NCBI GenBank assembly: GCA_000151295.1
Contig: GG745396.1
Coordinates: 6,493 to 33,101 of the forward strand
Length of the DNA stretch: 26,609 bases
Source of the DNA: Allomyces macrogynus ATCC 38327
Lineage: Eukaryota > Blastocladiomycota > Blastocladiomycetes > Blastocladiales > Blastocladiaceae
Reading direction: 5' to 3'
Shown here one piece after another: positions 10,598 to 19,933 of this stretch (position 1 is the stretch's first letter; every line of letters starts with the position of its first letter). The translations under genes were made by a program, and so were the position numbers. A model generated the notes under the pieces. The model was given only the letters and a program-made list of their open reading frames with translations, had not been told where the DNA came from and searched no databases.

Positions 10598-11360
10598 NNN
10601 NNNNNNNNNNNNNNNNNNNNNNNNNNNNNNNNNNNNNNNNNNNNNNNNNNNNNNNNNNNNNNNNNNNNNNNNNNNNNNNNNNNNNNNNNNNNNNNNNNNN
10701 NNNNNNNNNNNNNNNNNNNNNNNNNNNNNNNNNNNNNNNNNNNNNNNNNNNNNNNNNNNNNNNNNNNNNNNNNNNNNNNNNNNNNNNNNNNNNNNNNNNN
10801 NNNNNNNNNNNNNNNNNNNNNNNNNNNNNNNNNNNNNNNNNNNNNNNNNNNNNNNNNNNNNNNNNNNNNNNNNNNNNNNNNNNNNNNNNNNNNNNNNNNN
10901 NNNNNNNNNNNNNNNNNNNNNNNNNNNNNNNNNNNNNNNNNNNNNNNNNNNNNNNNNNNNNNNNNNNNNNNNNNNNNNNNNNNNNNNNNNNNNNNNNNNN
11001 NNNNNNNNNNNNNNNNNNNNNNNNNNNNNNNNNNNNNNNNNNNNNNNNNNNNNNNNNNNNNNNNNNNNNNNNNNNNNNNNNNNNNNNNNNNNNNNNNNNN
11101 NNNNNNNNNNNNNNNNNNNNNNNNNNNNNNNNNNNNNNNNNNNNNNNNNNNNNNNNNNNNNNNNNNNNNNNNNNNNNNNNNNNNNNNNNNNNNNNNNNNN
11201 NNNNNNNNNNNNNNNNNNNNNNNNNNNNNNNNNNNNNNNNNNNNNNNNNNNNNNNNNNNNNNNNNNNNNNNNNNNNNNNNNNNNNNNNNNNNNNNNNNNN
11301 NNNNNNNNNNNNNNNNNNNNNNNNNNNNNNNNNNNNNNNNNNNNNNNNNNNNNNNNNNNN
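10598..11360. other. Assembly gap (763 N)
   Basis: An unbroken run of N lies between the desaturase gene and the VPS9-domain gene. It is a scaffold gap; its stated length may be only an estimate. Confidence 0.99.
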
Positions 11361-11514
11361 CATTTGTCGGTTTTCTTCAAGTTTCGGTTGTTGATTTTAC
11401 CTGCGTGCGCTCGCTCATGTTCGATTGACTGGTTTTCGGGATTTGGTTTGTTGGAGGTATTGCTCGTCCTACTGCTCTTGCTTCTGCATCACCTCTCTCT
11501 CCTCCTGTGCATTG

Positions 11515-11528
11515 CCCCCCCCCCCCCC
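11515..11528 (+). repeat. Run of 14 C
   Basis: A homopolymer of 14 cytosines lies 155 nt right of the assembly gap, in the putative promoter of the VPS9-domain gene. Its length is prone to sequencing error. Confidence 0.85.
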
Positions 11529-11549
11529 ATCCTCTTTCGACCGTCGTGG

Positions 11550-11557
11550 TATATAAT
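11550..11557 (+). promoter_or_regulatory. TATA-like motif upstream of the VPS9-domain gene
   Basis: The sequence tatataat lies 225 nt upstream of the ATG at 11782 in an otherwise GC/CT-rich region. It is a possible TATA box; the transcription start is not known. Confidence 0.4.
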
Positions 11558-11781
11558 GTCCATCGTTTTCTCATCATTTTGGTTGATTCGAGTCGGACAG
11601 AGATCTACGAGGCAAGGTCAAGAGGCCCAATGCAAAGGAGGACAACAGAGGTCGGCAGCACTCGGGCAGCACCTGCGTCAGGTCGCTTCCCGCGTCAGAT
11701 CACATCGAGACTCACGCTTTGCTTTACCTCTTTGGCCGTCGGCTGTCCCACCACCAATCAACCGCAACCTGCAGCAACATC

Positions 11782-14466
11782 ATGTCCGACTTACCGCAGC
11801 GGCCCGCATCCGCTGCGAGCGGCCGTGCGCCGCCGACGCCCGTGCAGCCGCTGATCCAGCTCGACTTGAGCGCACCGAGCAGTCCAGCCACCACCGCCGC
11901 TCGGCTGCCCGACCCGTCCAGCCCAGGCGATGACGACGCGCAGACGGCGACCGTCGACGACGAGGCCATTGCTCGGTAAATTATGACGCGTTTATAGCGG
12001 ATCGACCCTGCGGTCGTCGTTTCGAGCCCAGCATATTTACGCTGACAAGTGGACTTGGTGCCCACAATTTGGTAGTCTCCTGCAACAAGAGTATGACGAA
12101 GAGGCACGGCAACTCGCTGAGCGCGAACGGCACGCACAAATGGCGGCGCGCGCGGCCGCAGCGGCTGCACGCCGGTCCATGGAGCTCGAAGCGACGGGGA
12201 GTCCACGCGACGCGTATCCGGGCAACGTGCCGCTGTGCGTCTTTCGCGTCGGTCATGGTGCATGACTGTGCGGGTTGCTGACCACGCTCTGTGTCAATGT
12301 AGAGAACCGGTCCGGCACCGGTCCGGATCCACCGCAAGCGCGACGGGCGGCGGCGGGTTCTCAATGGTCGAGGCGCGCGACGTGGTCAAGACCAAGATCA
12401 CCGACCTGATTACGCTCATCAAGTCCGAGGCGCAGCGCGCGGGCCAGCCTCTGTCGGCATTGCAGACACCGACGAGTCCATCGGCCGGTACGTCAGGTCC
12501 CACCATCCCCTCATGCGATCGTGGGGGCTAACGTGGTGTCGCTTCATGGAACGCCAGCCAACGTTGCCATCGACCGCGCAACCGATCTGCCACTCGTGAG
12601 CCCGAACCCGGCGACTGCTGCCGCATCTGCACCTTTGGCTGCGTCGGGCACCTCCACCTCCTCCACTGCAATCGTCCCCTTCGATTTCGGCCAGTTCCTT
12701 GAGCAAATGCGCGACCGGCGCGCGTTACCGCTGACTAAGTACTTTCGAAGTTTCCTGCGCGAATTCACCAAGCGCGGGTGGACGGTCACCGAGCAAGTCA
12801 AGATCGTGCACGACTTTCTCGAGTTTATGGCCGTGCAAACGAGCAAGAACGAGTTGTTTGCGAATGCATCTGACCAGGAACTCGAGAATGCGCGCGAGGG
12901 GATGGAGAAGCTGCTCATGAACAAACTCTACCCACAGTGCGTACTTTCGGTTCGGCGAAGGATGGGGAGTGTGACGCTGACGATTGAGTCTTGTGGCAGC
13001 ACGTTTTCGCCGCTGACGGCCGACGACGCGGTCAAGGACGAGGTGCTCTACAAGAAGATTTCGATCTTGCAGTGGGTCGAGCTGCGGCATCTGGACGTGC
13101 ATGTGGACATGAATGTCGCGGGGCCGTTCTTGCGCGTCGCGCAAAAGGGTATGTACGCTTGGTGTTTATTTGGACTGGCCAGCTGGCGATGTGGGCTCAT
13201 ATCGAACCGCGTGTCTCGGTAGAGTTGCTCAAGATCAACGACTACAAGGCGCCGCGTGACAAGCTCATCTGCATTCTCAACTCGTGCAAGGTAATTTTCG
13301 GTACGCGTTGCAGCCTCGCGCGTCGTCGTTGCCTTGCGTTCCCTGCTGACCCGTTCTTTTCCAGGCCTGATCAAGCAAACGTCGCAGGCCGAGACGGCCG
13401 ACAGTTTCTTGCCGCTCCTCATCTTTGTCACGATGCAGGCCAACCCGCCCAAGCTGATCTCCAATGTCCAGTACGTGTTCACATTCTGGAATTCCGTCGT
13501 CACCTCTCTCTCGCGCTCACCACCTCTCTCCACCTGTTGGGCAGGTTCATCACACGCTTCCGCAACCCGGCAAAACTGCAATCCGAGGCCGGATACTACC
13601 TGACGCACATCCAGGGCGCGATCCACTTTATTGAGTCGCTCGACCACACGTCGCTGTCGATCAACAAGGCCGAGTTCGATGCGGCGATTGAAGTGCGCAT
13701 GGCCGCGATTGACGAAGAAGAGGCCGAGGCGCGTGCCCGCGCCGTGCTCGCGACGCTCGACTCGTCGTCGTCGGGCCTCGCACCGGCCACATCCGCCGGA
13801 GCCGCATCCGCCCCGTCGTCGGCGCCCCTGCTCAGCAATCCGCGGCTCGAGCAGATCGCGGCAACGGCCAAGAAGCCCATCGAGTTGTTGTCACGCTGGT
13901 GGCAGGACGCTGTCGCGCCGTCGCCGGCACCACCAGCCCCGCCGGCGCCGACGGACCACGCGGCGTCGTTTGCGCGGCACGCGCAGGACTCAGCCTCGGC
14001 GCGCGCAACCACGACGGCTGCGGGCCCGGTGCGCGCGCACCATGAGCTCGTCGCGGTGCCGTCCCCGACGGGAGGCTCCCGGATCGCGGCCGCGGTCGCT
14101 GACGAGGAGGATTACGAGCTTCAGCTTGCCATGGCGATGAGCGCGTCGCTCGAAGAGGCCGGCGCAAATGGGAGGCGGTCCCGGACGAGTTGCTCGCGGA
14201 GGGCGTGGCGTCGCCCACGGCGGCGCGGCCGAGTTTCAGCGCCACAGGAGGACGACTTGGCGGGGTTCTCGCTGCAGGCGTCGGCGGCAGCGGCAGCGGC
14301 GGCGATAGTGGTTCTCCCAAGTGGTGGGGACGAGCTGGCGGCGGCAGGCGCTGATCCGGGGACGGCGACGGCGGCGGCGAGTGTGGGTCCAGTAGGCGAG
14401 GGGTCGGCACCGGTGGAGGGGGCCGATGCGGCGACGGCGGGTGCAGGGTACCAGTTGTTGATTTGA
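11782..14466 (+). CDS. VPS9: VPS9-domain Rab5-type guanine nucleotide exchange factor with UIM
   Basis: Eight exons join in frame to 723 residues: 11782-11975, 12076-12234, 12303-12487, 12558-12936, 13000-13148, 13223-13300, 13365-13470, 13545-14466. Introns have GTACGT, GTGCGT or GTATGT-like donors and branch-like CTGAC or CTAAC motifs. Residues about 224-450 form the helical bundle plus VPS9 catalytic domain: KINDYKAPRDKLICILNSCK, ADSFLPLLIFV, NPPKLISNVQFITRFRNP and EAGYYLT. The Asp of ADSFLP and the Tyr of GYYLT match residues needed for exchange in Rabex-5. Such proteins activate Rab5/Vps21 on endosomes. A canonical ubiquitin-interacting motif lies at residues 603-621 (YELQLAMAMSASLEE), and an MIU-like helix at about 67-82. 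No CUE domain is visible. After 14165 composition changes to Arg-rich and a one-base shift would read more naturally, so the last ~100 residues are uncertain. Confidence 0.88.
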
Positions 14467-14926
14467 ATTGGATTGTGTCGGCTCGCCGTACTGGGAGCGC
14501 ATCGCGGCTGGTCCGCGACGTGTGGGGGTGCGAGGCCTCCGCCTGCCGCTCGCCGATCTGCCGTGCCACTTTGGTGCACACGCGCAGTCCGGTTTCAATA
14601 TACCTCTCCACCCGTTTGGCGTGCTTCAGCGTCGGCATGGCCGGTGGTGATCAGGAATTGGCAAGCTTGGGCGCCGTGTGCTTTGGTCCCCGTCGGCGCG
14701 GCGCCGTGGCACGTGACGCAATCAACAACAACAACCGCACCCATTTCTGATCACCAGCTTTCGCGTGTTGTCGTCGGTGTCTGTTGTGCCCCGCGTTGCC
14801 CTCAATTCGACTGGTGCACGCACCCGGCCTTCCTCCCCAGCTGGACCAACCACTGCAATCACCTCGACACCTCGACGTGCTCGTCAAGATCCACGCTCAG
14901 CAAGCAGCAGCAACTCTCCAACCACC
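14467..14926. other. Intergenic region between the VPS9 and second PPR-like genes
   Basis: These 460 nt should hold the 3' UTR of VPS9 and the promoter and leader of the next gene. The last ~150 nt are C/A-rich with CAGCAGCAG close to the ATG. No TATA box, RNA gene or repeat array was seen. Confidence 0.5.
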
Positions 14927-16731
14927 ATGCTGTCCCGCTTCGCCACCTCGGCGCTCCTGCGCACCAACATGGCCACGCCTGCCGTTGCCGCCGTCGCTGC
15001 CCGTGCCGGCGCCGCGCTCCGTTTCTTCGGGTATTTACCCTCTCCACCTGGTCTGGCCATGACTGAACGCGCAGGGTCGCGTTCCTCGTGCTGATTCTTG
15101 GCCGGGCGTGCTTTGCCTTATCGTTTCGTTCTGATCCGCTTTGCTCTTTCGGTTTTTCTAGTGATGAGGCCAACGATGGTCAGCAGCAGCAGCAGCGCGA
15201 GTTCCGCCCGCGCCGCCAGTTCAACGATGGCGAACAGCGCGAGTTCCGTCCCCGCCGCCAGTTCACCCAGGACGGCGAGCAGCGCGAATTCCGCCCGCGT
15301 CGCCAGTTCAACAACCAGGATGGCGAGCAGCGCGAATACCGTCCGCGCCGGTTCAACGACGGCGAGCAGCGCGAGTTCCGCCCGCGCCGTCAATTCAACA
15401 ACAACCAGGACGGCGAGGACGGTCCGCGCATGATGGGCCAGCCCGCGCCGGCCGACCCCGTGGAGCGCTTGCGGTTCCAGATTGAGAACCGGCAGTCGGT
15501 GAACGCGTTCCGCACCTACGAGCGCTTGACACCCGACCAGATGCACGAGCTCAAGTTTGGCGACCACGTGCGCTTGATGGCCATGTTCCGCCAGGGCAGC
15601 ACACGCATTGAGTTTACCAAGCTCGAGACGATCTTCAAGAATATGGAGGCGCGCGGGTTCGATATTCCGGCGCCTGTCTACGAGACCATGGTGAACCGCG
15701 CCTGGCGCCAGTCGCTCGCGGCATGCCAGCTTTACTTTGACAAGATGGTTGCTGCGCACGGGCAGGCGTCGGGGCTCGCGTACGCGTCGCTCATGAACGC
15801 GGTGCGGCACGAGGGCGAGCCGGCCAAGGCGCTCGAGCTCGTCAAGGAGGCACAGGCGCTCGGGATCGACATGCACCCGTTCAAGCCGATTCTCATGGAC
15901 GTTTACGTTGCGCTCGGTGACCGCGCCGCGGCCGAGACCTTGTTCCAGGAGTACGTGGCCCACGAGACGCAGAACCTGAACGTGGCCAAGGCGTTCACGT
16001 GGAAGGCCAACCTGCTGCGCAAGGACGGCAAGTACGACGAGGCCGTGCAGCTGCTCGACGAGCTGCCGAAGCGCGGCGTGCGTCTCGGGTCGGGCGCCTA
16101 CGCTGTGCTTGGCCGGATCGCGCTCGCCAAGGGCAACGCCGACGAGGCCACGTCGTTCCTGTTCCGTGCCATGGAACTGACGACCAGGGACACCAACTCG
16201 GCGTTGGTCGTGGACATTCTCAAGTACCACATGGACCGCAAGGACTACCCGGCCGTCGACGACGTGCTCGCCAAGTACGGCGCCCTGTTTGGCAAGGTGC
16301 GCGACCTGCGGTTCTACCCTTATTTCGTTGTGATGACGCACTTTGCCGCGCAAGGGCAGATTGCCGAGGCGCGCCGCGTCTTTGACAACATTCCGTTCCA
16401 GCCCAAGTGGATGTCGCCCGCGGCGGTCGGCGCGCTCTTGGAGATTTACTTGGTGAACGGCGACAAGGAAGGCGCGACCAAGGCGTTGAACCTCGCGCGC
16501 CGCATGCGGTTTGCGTCGAACCACCCGAAGATCAACGAACAGTTTATTGCCGAGGGTGGGTCGGAGCGCGTGCAGGAACTGGCCAAGAGCGTGGCCGCGA
16601 GCCGCACCGCGCCCGCTGCCCCGGCTGCCGCGACCGAGTCGGCTGCTGCAATGGAAGCAGCTCCGGCTACCCAGGCGGCTGAGTCCGTTGCGGCCGAGGC
16701 AGTCGCCCCGGCGCCGACAACGTCGGCCTAG
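14927..16731 (+). CDS. Mitochondrial PPR/TPR-like protein with arginine-rich tandem repeat
   Basis: Exon 1 (14927-15030) encodes MLSRFATSALLRTNMATPA and continues with an Ala/Arg-rich, acid-free stretch, a classical mitochondrial presequence, from an ACCACCATG start. A 131-nt intron (15031-15161) interrupts codon 35. Exon 2 runs to the TAG at 16729-16731, giving 557 residues. After five glutamines, residues 47-121 carry five copies of a REFRPRRQF-type unit. From about residue 125 the protein is a helical repeat array resembling PPR/TPR units (FTKLETIFKNMEARGFDIPA, YASLMNAVRHEGEPAKALEL, AEARRVFDNIPFQPK). It ends in an Ala/Pro/Glu-rich tail. PPR proteins act on organellar RNA, so a role in mitochondrial RNA processing or translation is inferred. 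The frame is clean throughout. A long antisense ORF over this exon is a codon-bias shadow. Confidence 0.85.
15196..15420 (+). repeat. Tandem coding repeat (five units of 13-17 codons)
   Basis: Five units each start with REFRPRRQF or a close variant (one is REYRPRRF) and end in (N)nQDGEQ-type linkers of varying length. At DNA level units are about 39-51 nt with high identity, so they arose by tandem duplication. Length changes fall in the Asn/Gln linker and keep the frame. Confidence 0.85.
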
Positions 16732-17159
16732 ATTGCTCGTGGTTTGGCATGAAGGGAGTGTGGAGTGGATCGGCTGGCACGCGACGTGTGGTCTTTTTGT
16801 CGTTTGACGTCTTGCAGTCTTAGTCGTTATTTAATTGAGTATGTGTCCTCTTAATATCGTTTGCGCGGCAGAATGACTCTGGCGTTTCCGCTCTCGGTCA
16901 TCGTGCTCGTCGTGCTCGTCGTGCTCGTCGCCGAGCATGGAGAGGTGAGCGCGATCGTGGATGAAGCAGATTGGCTGTGGAGACCGGGCGCATCGTTACC
17001 GCCCACCTGCCAGCACCTGACCGTGTCAATAACCACCAGCTCCGCCTCGTTCCTCCACCAACCACCACGATCGCGCCAGCAAGCCCGACGACGAGCGACT
17101 GCACCACACCAAAGAATCAGAACTACCCGCTGCCTGCAGCGCATTGCCTAGTACCCATC
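16732..17159. other. Intergenic region upstream of HGH1
   Basis: These 428 nt hold the 3' UTR of the PPR-like gene, with an AT-rich end near 16825-16860 (ttatttaattgag), and the promoter and leader of HGH1. A 9-nt tandem repeat (cgtgctcgt, about 3.5 copies) lies at 16899-16931. An ORF over it starting at the ATG at 16873 begins like a signal peptide but has no further support. Confidence 0.5.
16899..16931 (+). repeat. 9-nt tandem repeat (cgtgctcgt)
   Basis: About three and a half nearly perfect copies of a 9-nt unit lie in non-coding DNA upstream of HGH1. A short simple repeat without a known role. Confidence 0.7.
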
Positions 17160-19017
17160 ATGACAACCGATCTCGCCAAGCAGCTCGACGAACTCATCGA
17201 GTTTCTCGGCCACGAGCAGCCGCAGCTGCGCCAAGTCGCCGCCGAGTACATTCTCGGCCTCTCGGCCGGTGACGCCGGCGAATTGCTCAAGGATACCGAA
17301 TCAGGCCGCCTGCCGCGCCTGCTCGCTGCGCTCGACAAGGCTCTCGCCGACGAACCGGAGATTGCGCACCTTTCCATCAAGACGTTCATCACGCTTTCCA
17401 AGGACCACGCCGTGCTCGTGCACTTGAACAACCCCGAGTTTTTGCTCAAGATCCTGACGCTGATCCTGGTACCTTGCCGCACGGCGATCTCCACCGTCTA
17501 CTTCAACCACGCGCAACGAACCTGACCGCGCTTTGTCATCACCAGACGCCGAGCTCGGTCCTGGCCTCGCTCGCATGCATGCTCCTGTCGAACCTGACGC
17601 ACAATGCCGAGATTGCGCGCACGCTCGTGCGGCTCGCGCCCGTCACGGCGATCAAGGCGCCGCCCGCCGTCGTCATGCCCGAACACCAGATCCCACCGGC
17701 CGATCGCCCGCGCGTGCGGTTCCTGCGCGCGTCCGTTGAAATGGTGCTGGCGCAGCCCACGGCCATGGACCAACTGGTCGAGGTGTTTGTGCGCGGCGTC
17801 GGCGCCACGACCGACAAGAACGCGAAACCACAGCGGTGGTACAACAAGGACGCGGATTTCCACTTCTTGGCCTCGGTGTTTGCGAACGTGTCGCAGGTGC
17901 GTTGTTTGTCGGAATTGCCTGCGAGCGACAGCGTAATGGCGAGATGCTGACGGGAGACGGCGGTTGGTGCAGCATTCCGAGGGCCGCGCGTTCTTCTTGA
18001 CCCCGATCGTGCAGCGGTACCCGGAAGAACCCGCCAAGAAGCCGGCAATTCCTGAACCGTGCGTTTCTCTACGGCCGATCGGCGCTTTGGTGACCCCGCG
18101 ATCTTACCCCGCGACCCCCATGAACAGCAAAAAGGCCAAGACCGAGCCCAAGCCCAAGGGCGGCAAGCCCAACAACAAGAAGAACAAGGGCAAGAACAGC
18201 AAACCGTCCGCGTCCACCCCCGCGCCCGCGCCGACGGCGCTCGAAGGCACCTCCACGTCGACGACGACCGCGGTCCTGTCCGAGGCCGACCCGACGACGG
18301 CGCTCTCCAAGATCCTGTGCTTCACCGACTATCCGGACCTGATCCGGCGCGGCGGCGTGACGAGCACCGTCAAGAACGTGACGTTTGATCTGCGCGCACA
18401 CCCGGACTTCCTCGATGCTAAGCACCCCAACTACCTCCTCCATTCGCTGCTCGTCCCACTCGCGCCCGCCGAAATCGCCGACGCCTTGCTCGAGTCCGAC
18501 CAGATCGTTGACCTCGACACGATCCCAGACTGGCTCTTGTCGCTCCCGACCGACCACTACGTGGAACGCGATTTCGGACTCAAGTCGGCTCTCCTCGAGG
18601 GGGTGCTGGTCCTCGCGTCGACCCGTGCCGGGCGCACGGCGTTGCGTGCGGCCGGTGCGTACTTGGTGATTCGCGAGTACCACAAGGAAGAAGAGCACGT
18701 GCCGTGCCGACTGGTCGCGGAACGCATTGTCGACATGTTGATGCGCGACGAAGGGGAGACCGAGGACCTGCAGCACTTGCTCGAGTCGGTTGGGCTCAAC
18801 ATGCCCGACAAGGAGCTCGAGGCCGTGGTCACGGGCAAGCTCGGGGATATGGATATCGAAGTCGAGTACACGGGCGACAAGAAGGCCGAGCGCAAGGCGG
18901 CGCCGGCGACGTCGGCCCGCTGCGGCAGCACCGGCAGCAGTACCGACGCCGGCACCGGCTGCCATGGACGAGGACGAGGAGGACGACGACGACATGGCGA
19001 TCGAGGAGATTTGCTGA
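17160..19017 (+). CDS. HGH1: HGH1 family protein, eEF2 folding co-factor
   Basis: Exons are 17160-17468, 17546-17896, 17973-18058 and 18128-19017, with introns of 77, 76 and 69 nt; the last is a multiple of three and could be retained. The N-terminus (LIEFLGHEQPQLRQVAAEYI), the FHFLASVFANVSQ block and the late blocks DYPDLIRRGGVTSTVKNVTF, GAYLVIREYHKEEE and ERIVDMLMRDE follow HGH1 (FAM203/BRP16), an armadillo-type protein. In yeast it works with the CCT chaperonin to fold eEF2 in the cytosol. Two oddities are seen. A Lys/Asn/Pro-rich insert of about 50 residues sits before the RRGG block. Near 18905-18925 the frame must shift by one base to reach the natural acidic end (AAMDEDEEDDDDMAIEEIC, stop TGA 19015-19017); without the shift an Arg/Gly-rich tail would run to 19301. 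Confidence 0.85.
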
Positions 19018-19933
19018 GCGCGGCGAAGCGAGGGTTGGCATCATCGCAGGGGGGTGGCACGCAGGTAATACATCCACGTATTTGGCACCTGCATGGATAT
19101 GGCTCGTCGTGCTTCGTCGTCGGTTCTTGCGCCAGGAAGGACCGCGTCGGCGTTTCTGAGGACACTTGCACGCAAAAGAGCGAGCTGGCGCGCGTCCAGC
19201 CCTACCTCGCAGCCATCGATGGATGGCAAGGGGGCACGGCCACGTACTCGTGCTCTAATGGTACATCTAGGGCCTGGCCCATATCGATATGTGGATCATG
19301 AGCGGTTGGACGCTCCATCGTCCTCGATGACCCGACGAAACAGCCAGACAAACTTGGCGAACCCCGTACTTGCGTCGGGCGAAACCTGGCGAACCCTGCA
19401 TGTGTGGCTGTGAGTCGACGGGTGAATCTCCGGATGAGGCAATTGTCACTGCAGTGCAACGCATTTACGTAACGCGCCCCCTTGTGTTCCTCTGGTGCGC
19501 ATCAACCACCATCAGCCGACCTGACCAAGCAACAGCCGCCACCGTTCTCCCCCGCACGGCGAACAAGACGCGACCAATATCTGCAACCCAACAACGGAAA
19601 GCAAGGGCGGGCCGATGACTCGGCATTCAGCCGCTGCTGCTGCGCACCGACCGACTATCCTTGTTCATCCACCCCATCCTCGAGATGTGCCCACGCGTGC
19701 GCCCACCGCCTGACGCTGAGAGAGGGTTCGGGCCGCCACCTCGGGCCCGGTCTCCCCACCAGGGCGCGCCAGCGCGCTCTCTCCACTCTCCACCCTCTCG
19801 TCTCGCCCCTGCTGGGGCGCTATAAGAACCGGCACTCCCTCGACCGTATCCCCGACAGCCACACCGGCCTGTCCCATTCGCTCGACTTCCAGCGCCCCTG
19901 CAGCCCACCAACGCTCAAATACCCTCATCAATC
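19018..19933. other. Intergenic region upstream of the MCT-like transporter gene
   Basis: These 916 nt hold the 3' UTR of HGH1 and the promoter of the transporter gene. A good TATA box is at 19821. The leader after it is C-rich. No RNA gene, repeat array or supported ORF was seen. Confidence 0.5.
19821..19828 (+). promoter_or_regulatory. TATA box of the MCT-like transporter gene
   Basis: The motif tataagaa stands 113 nt before the ATG in a GC-rich setting, a usual distance for a fungal core promoter. TATA promoters are common for regulated genes, which would suit a nutrient transporter. Confidence 0.6.

Larger units (their letters stand above)
10449..11781. other. Intergenic region containing the assembly gap
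   Basis: It holds the 3' end of the desaturase transcript (10449-10597), the 763-nt gap, and about 420 nt of upstream sequence for the VPS9-domain gene. The right part is pyrimidine-rich, with a run of 14 C and a TATA-like motif. Open frames reported across the gap are artefacts of the N run. Whether a short gene is hidden in the gap cannot be told. Confidence 0.5.

Noticed and set aside
10455..11933. Long open frames of 300-535 codons across the gap
   Set aside because: They are open only because N codons are not read as stops.
15118..16524. 468-codon open frame antisense to the second PPR-like gene
   Set aside because: It mirrors the G/C-ending codons of the sense gene, gives a Val/Leu/Arg/His-rich product without domains, and has no own promoter or splice signals.
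16861..17151. Small plus-strand ORF beginning like a signal peptide upstream of HGH1
   Set aside because: The hydrophobic start comes from a 9-nt simple repeat; the rest is low-quality Arg/Pro/Thr sequence inside the likely HGH1 leader.
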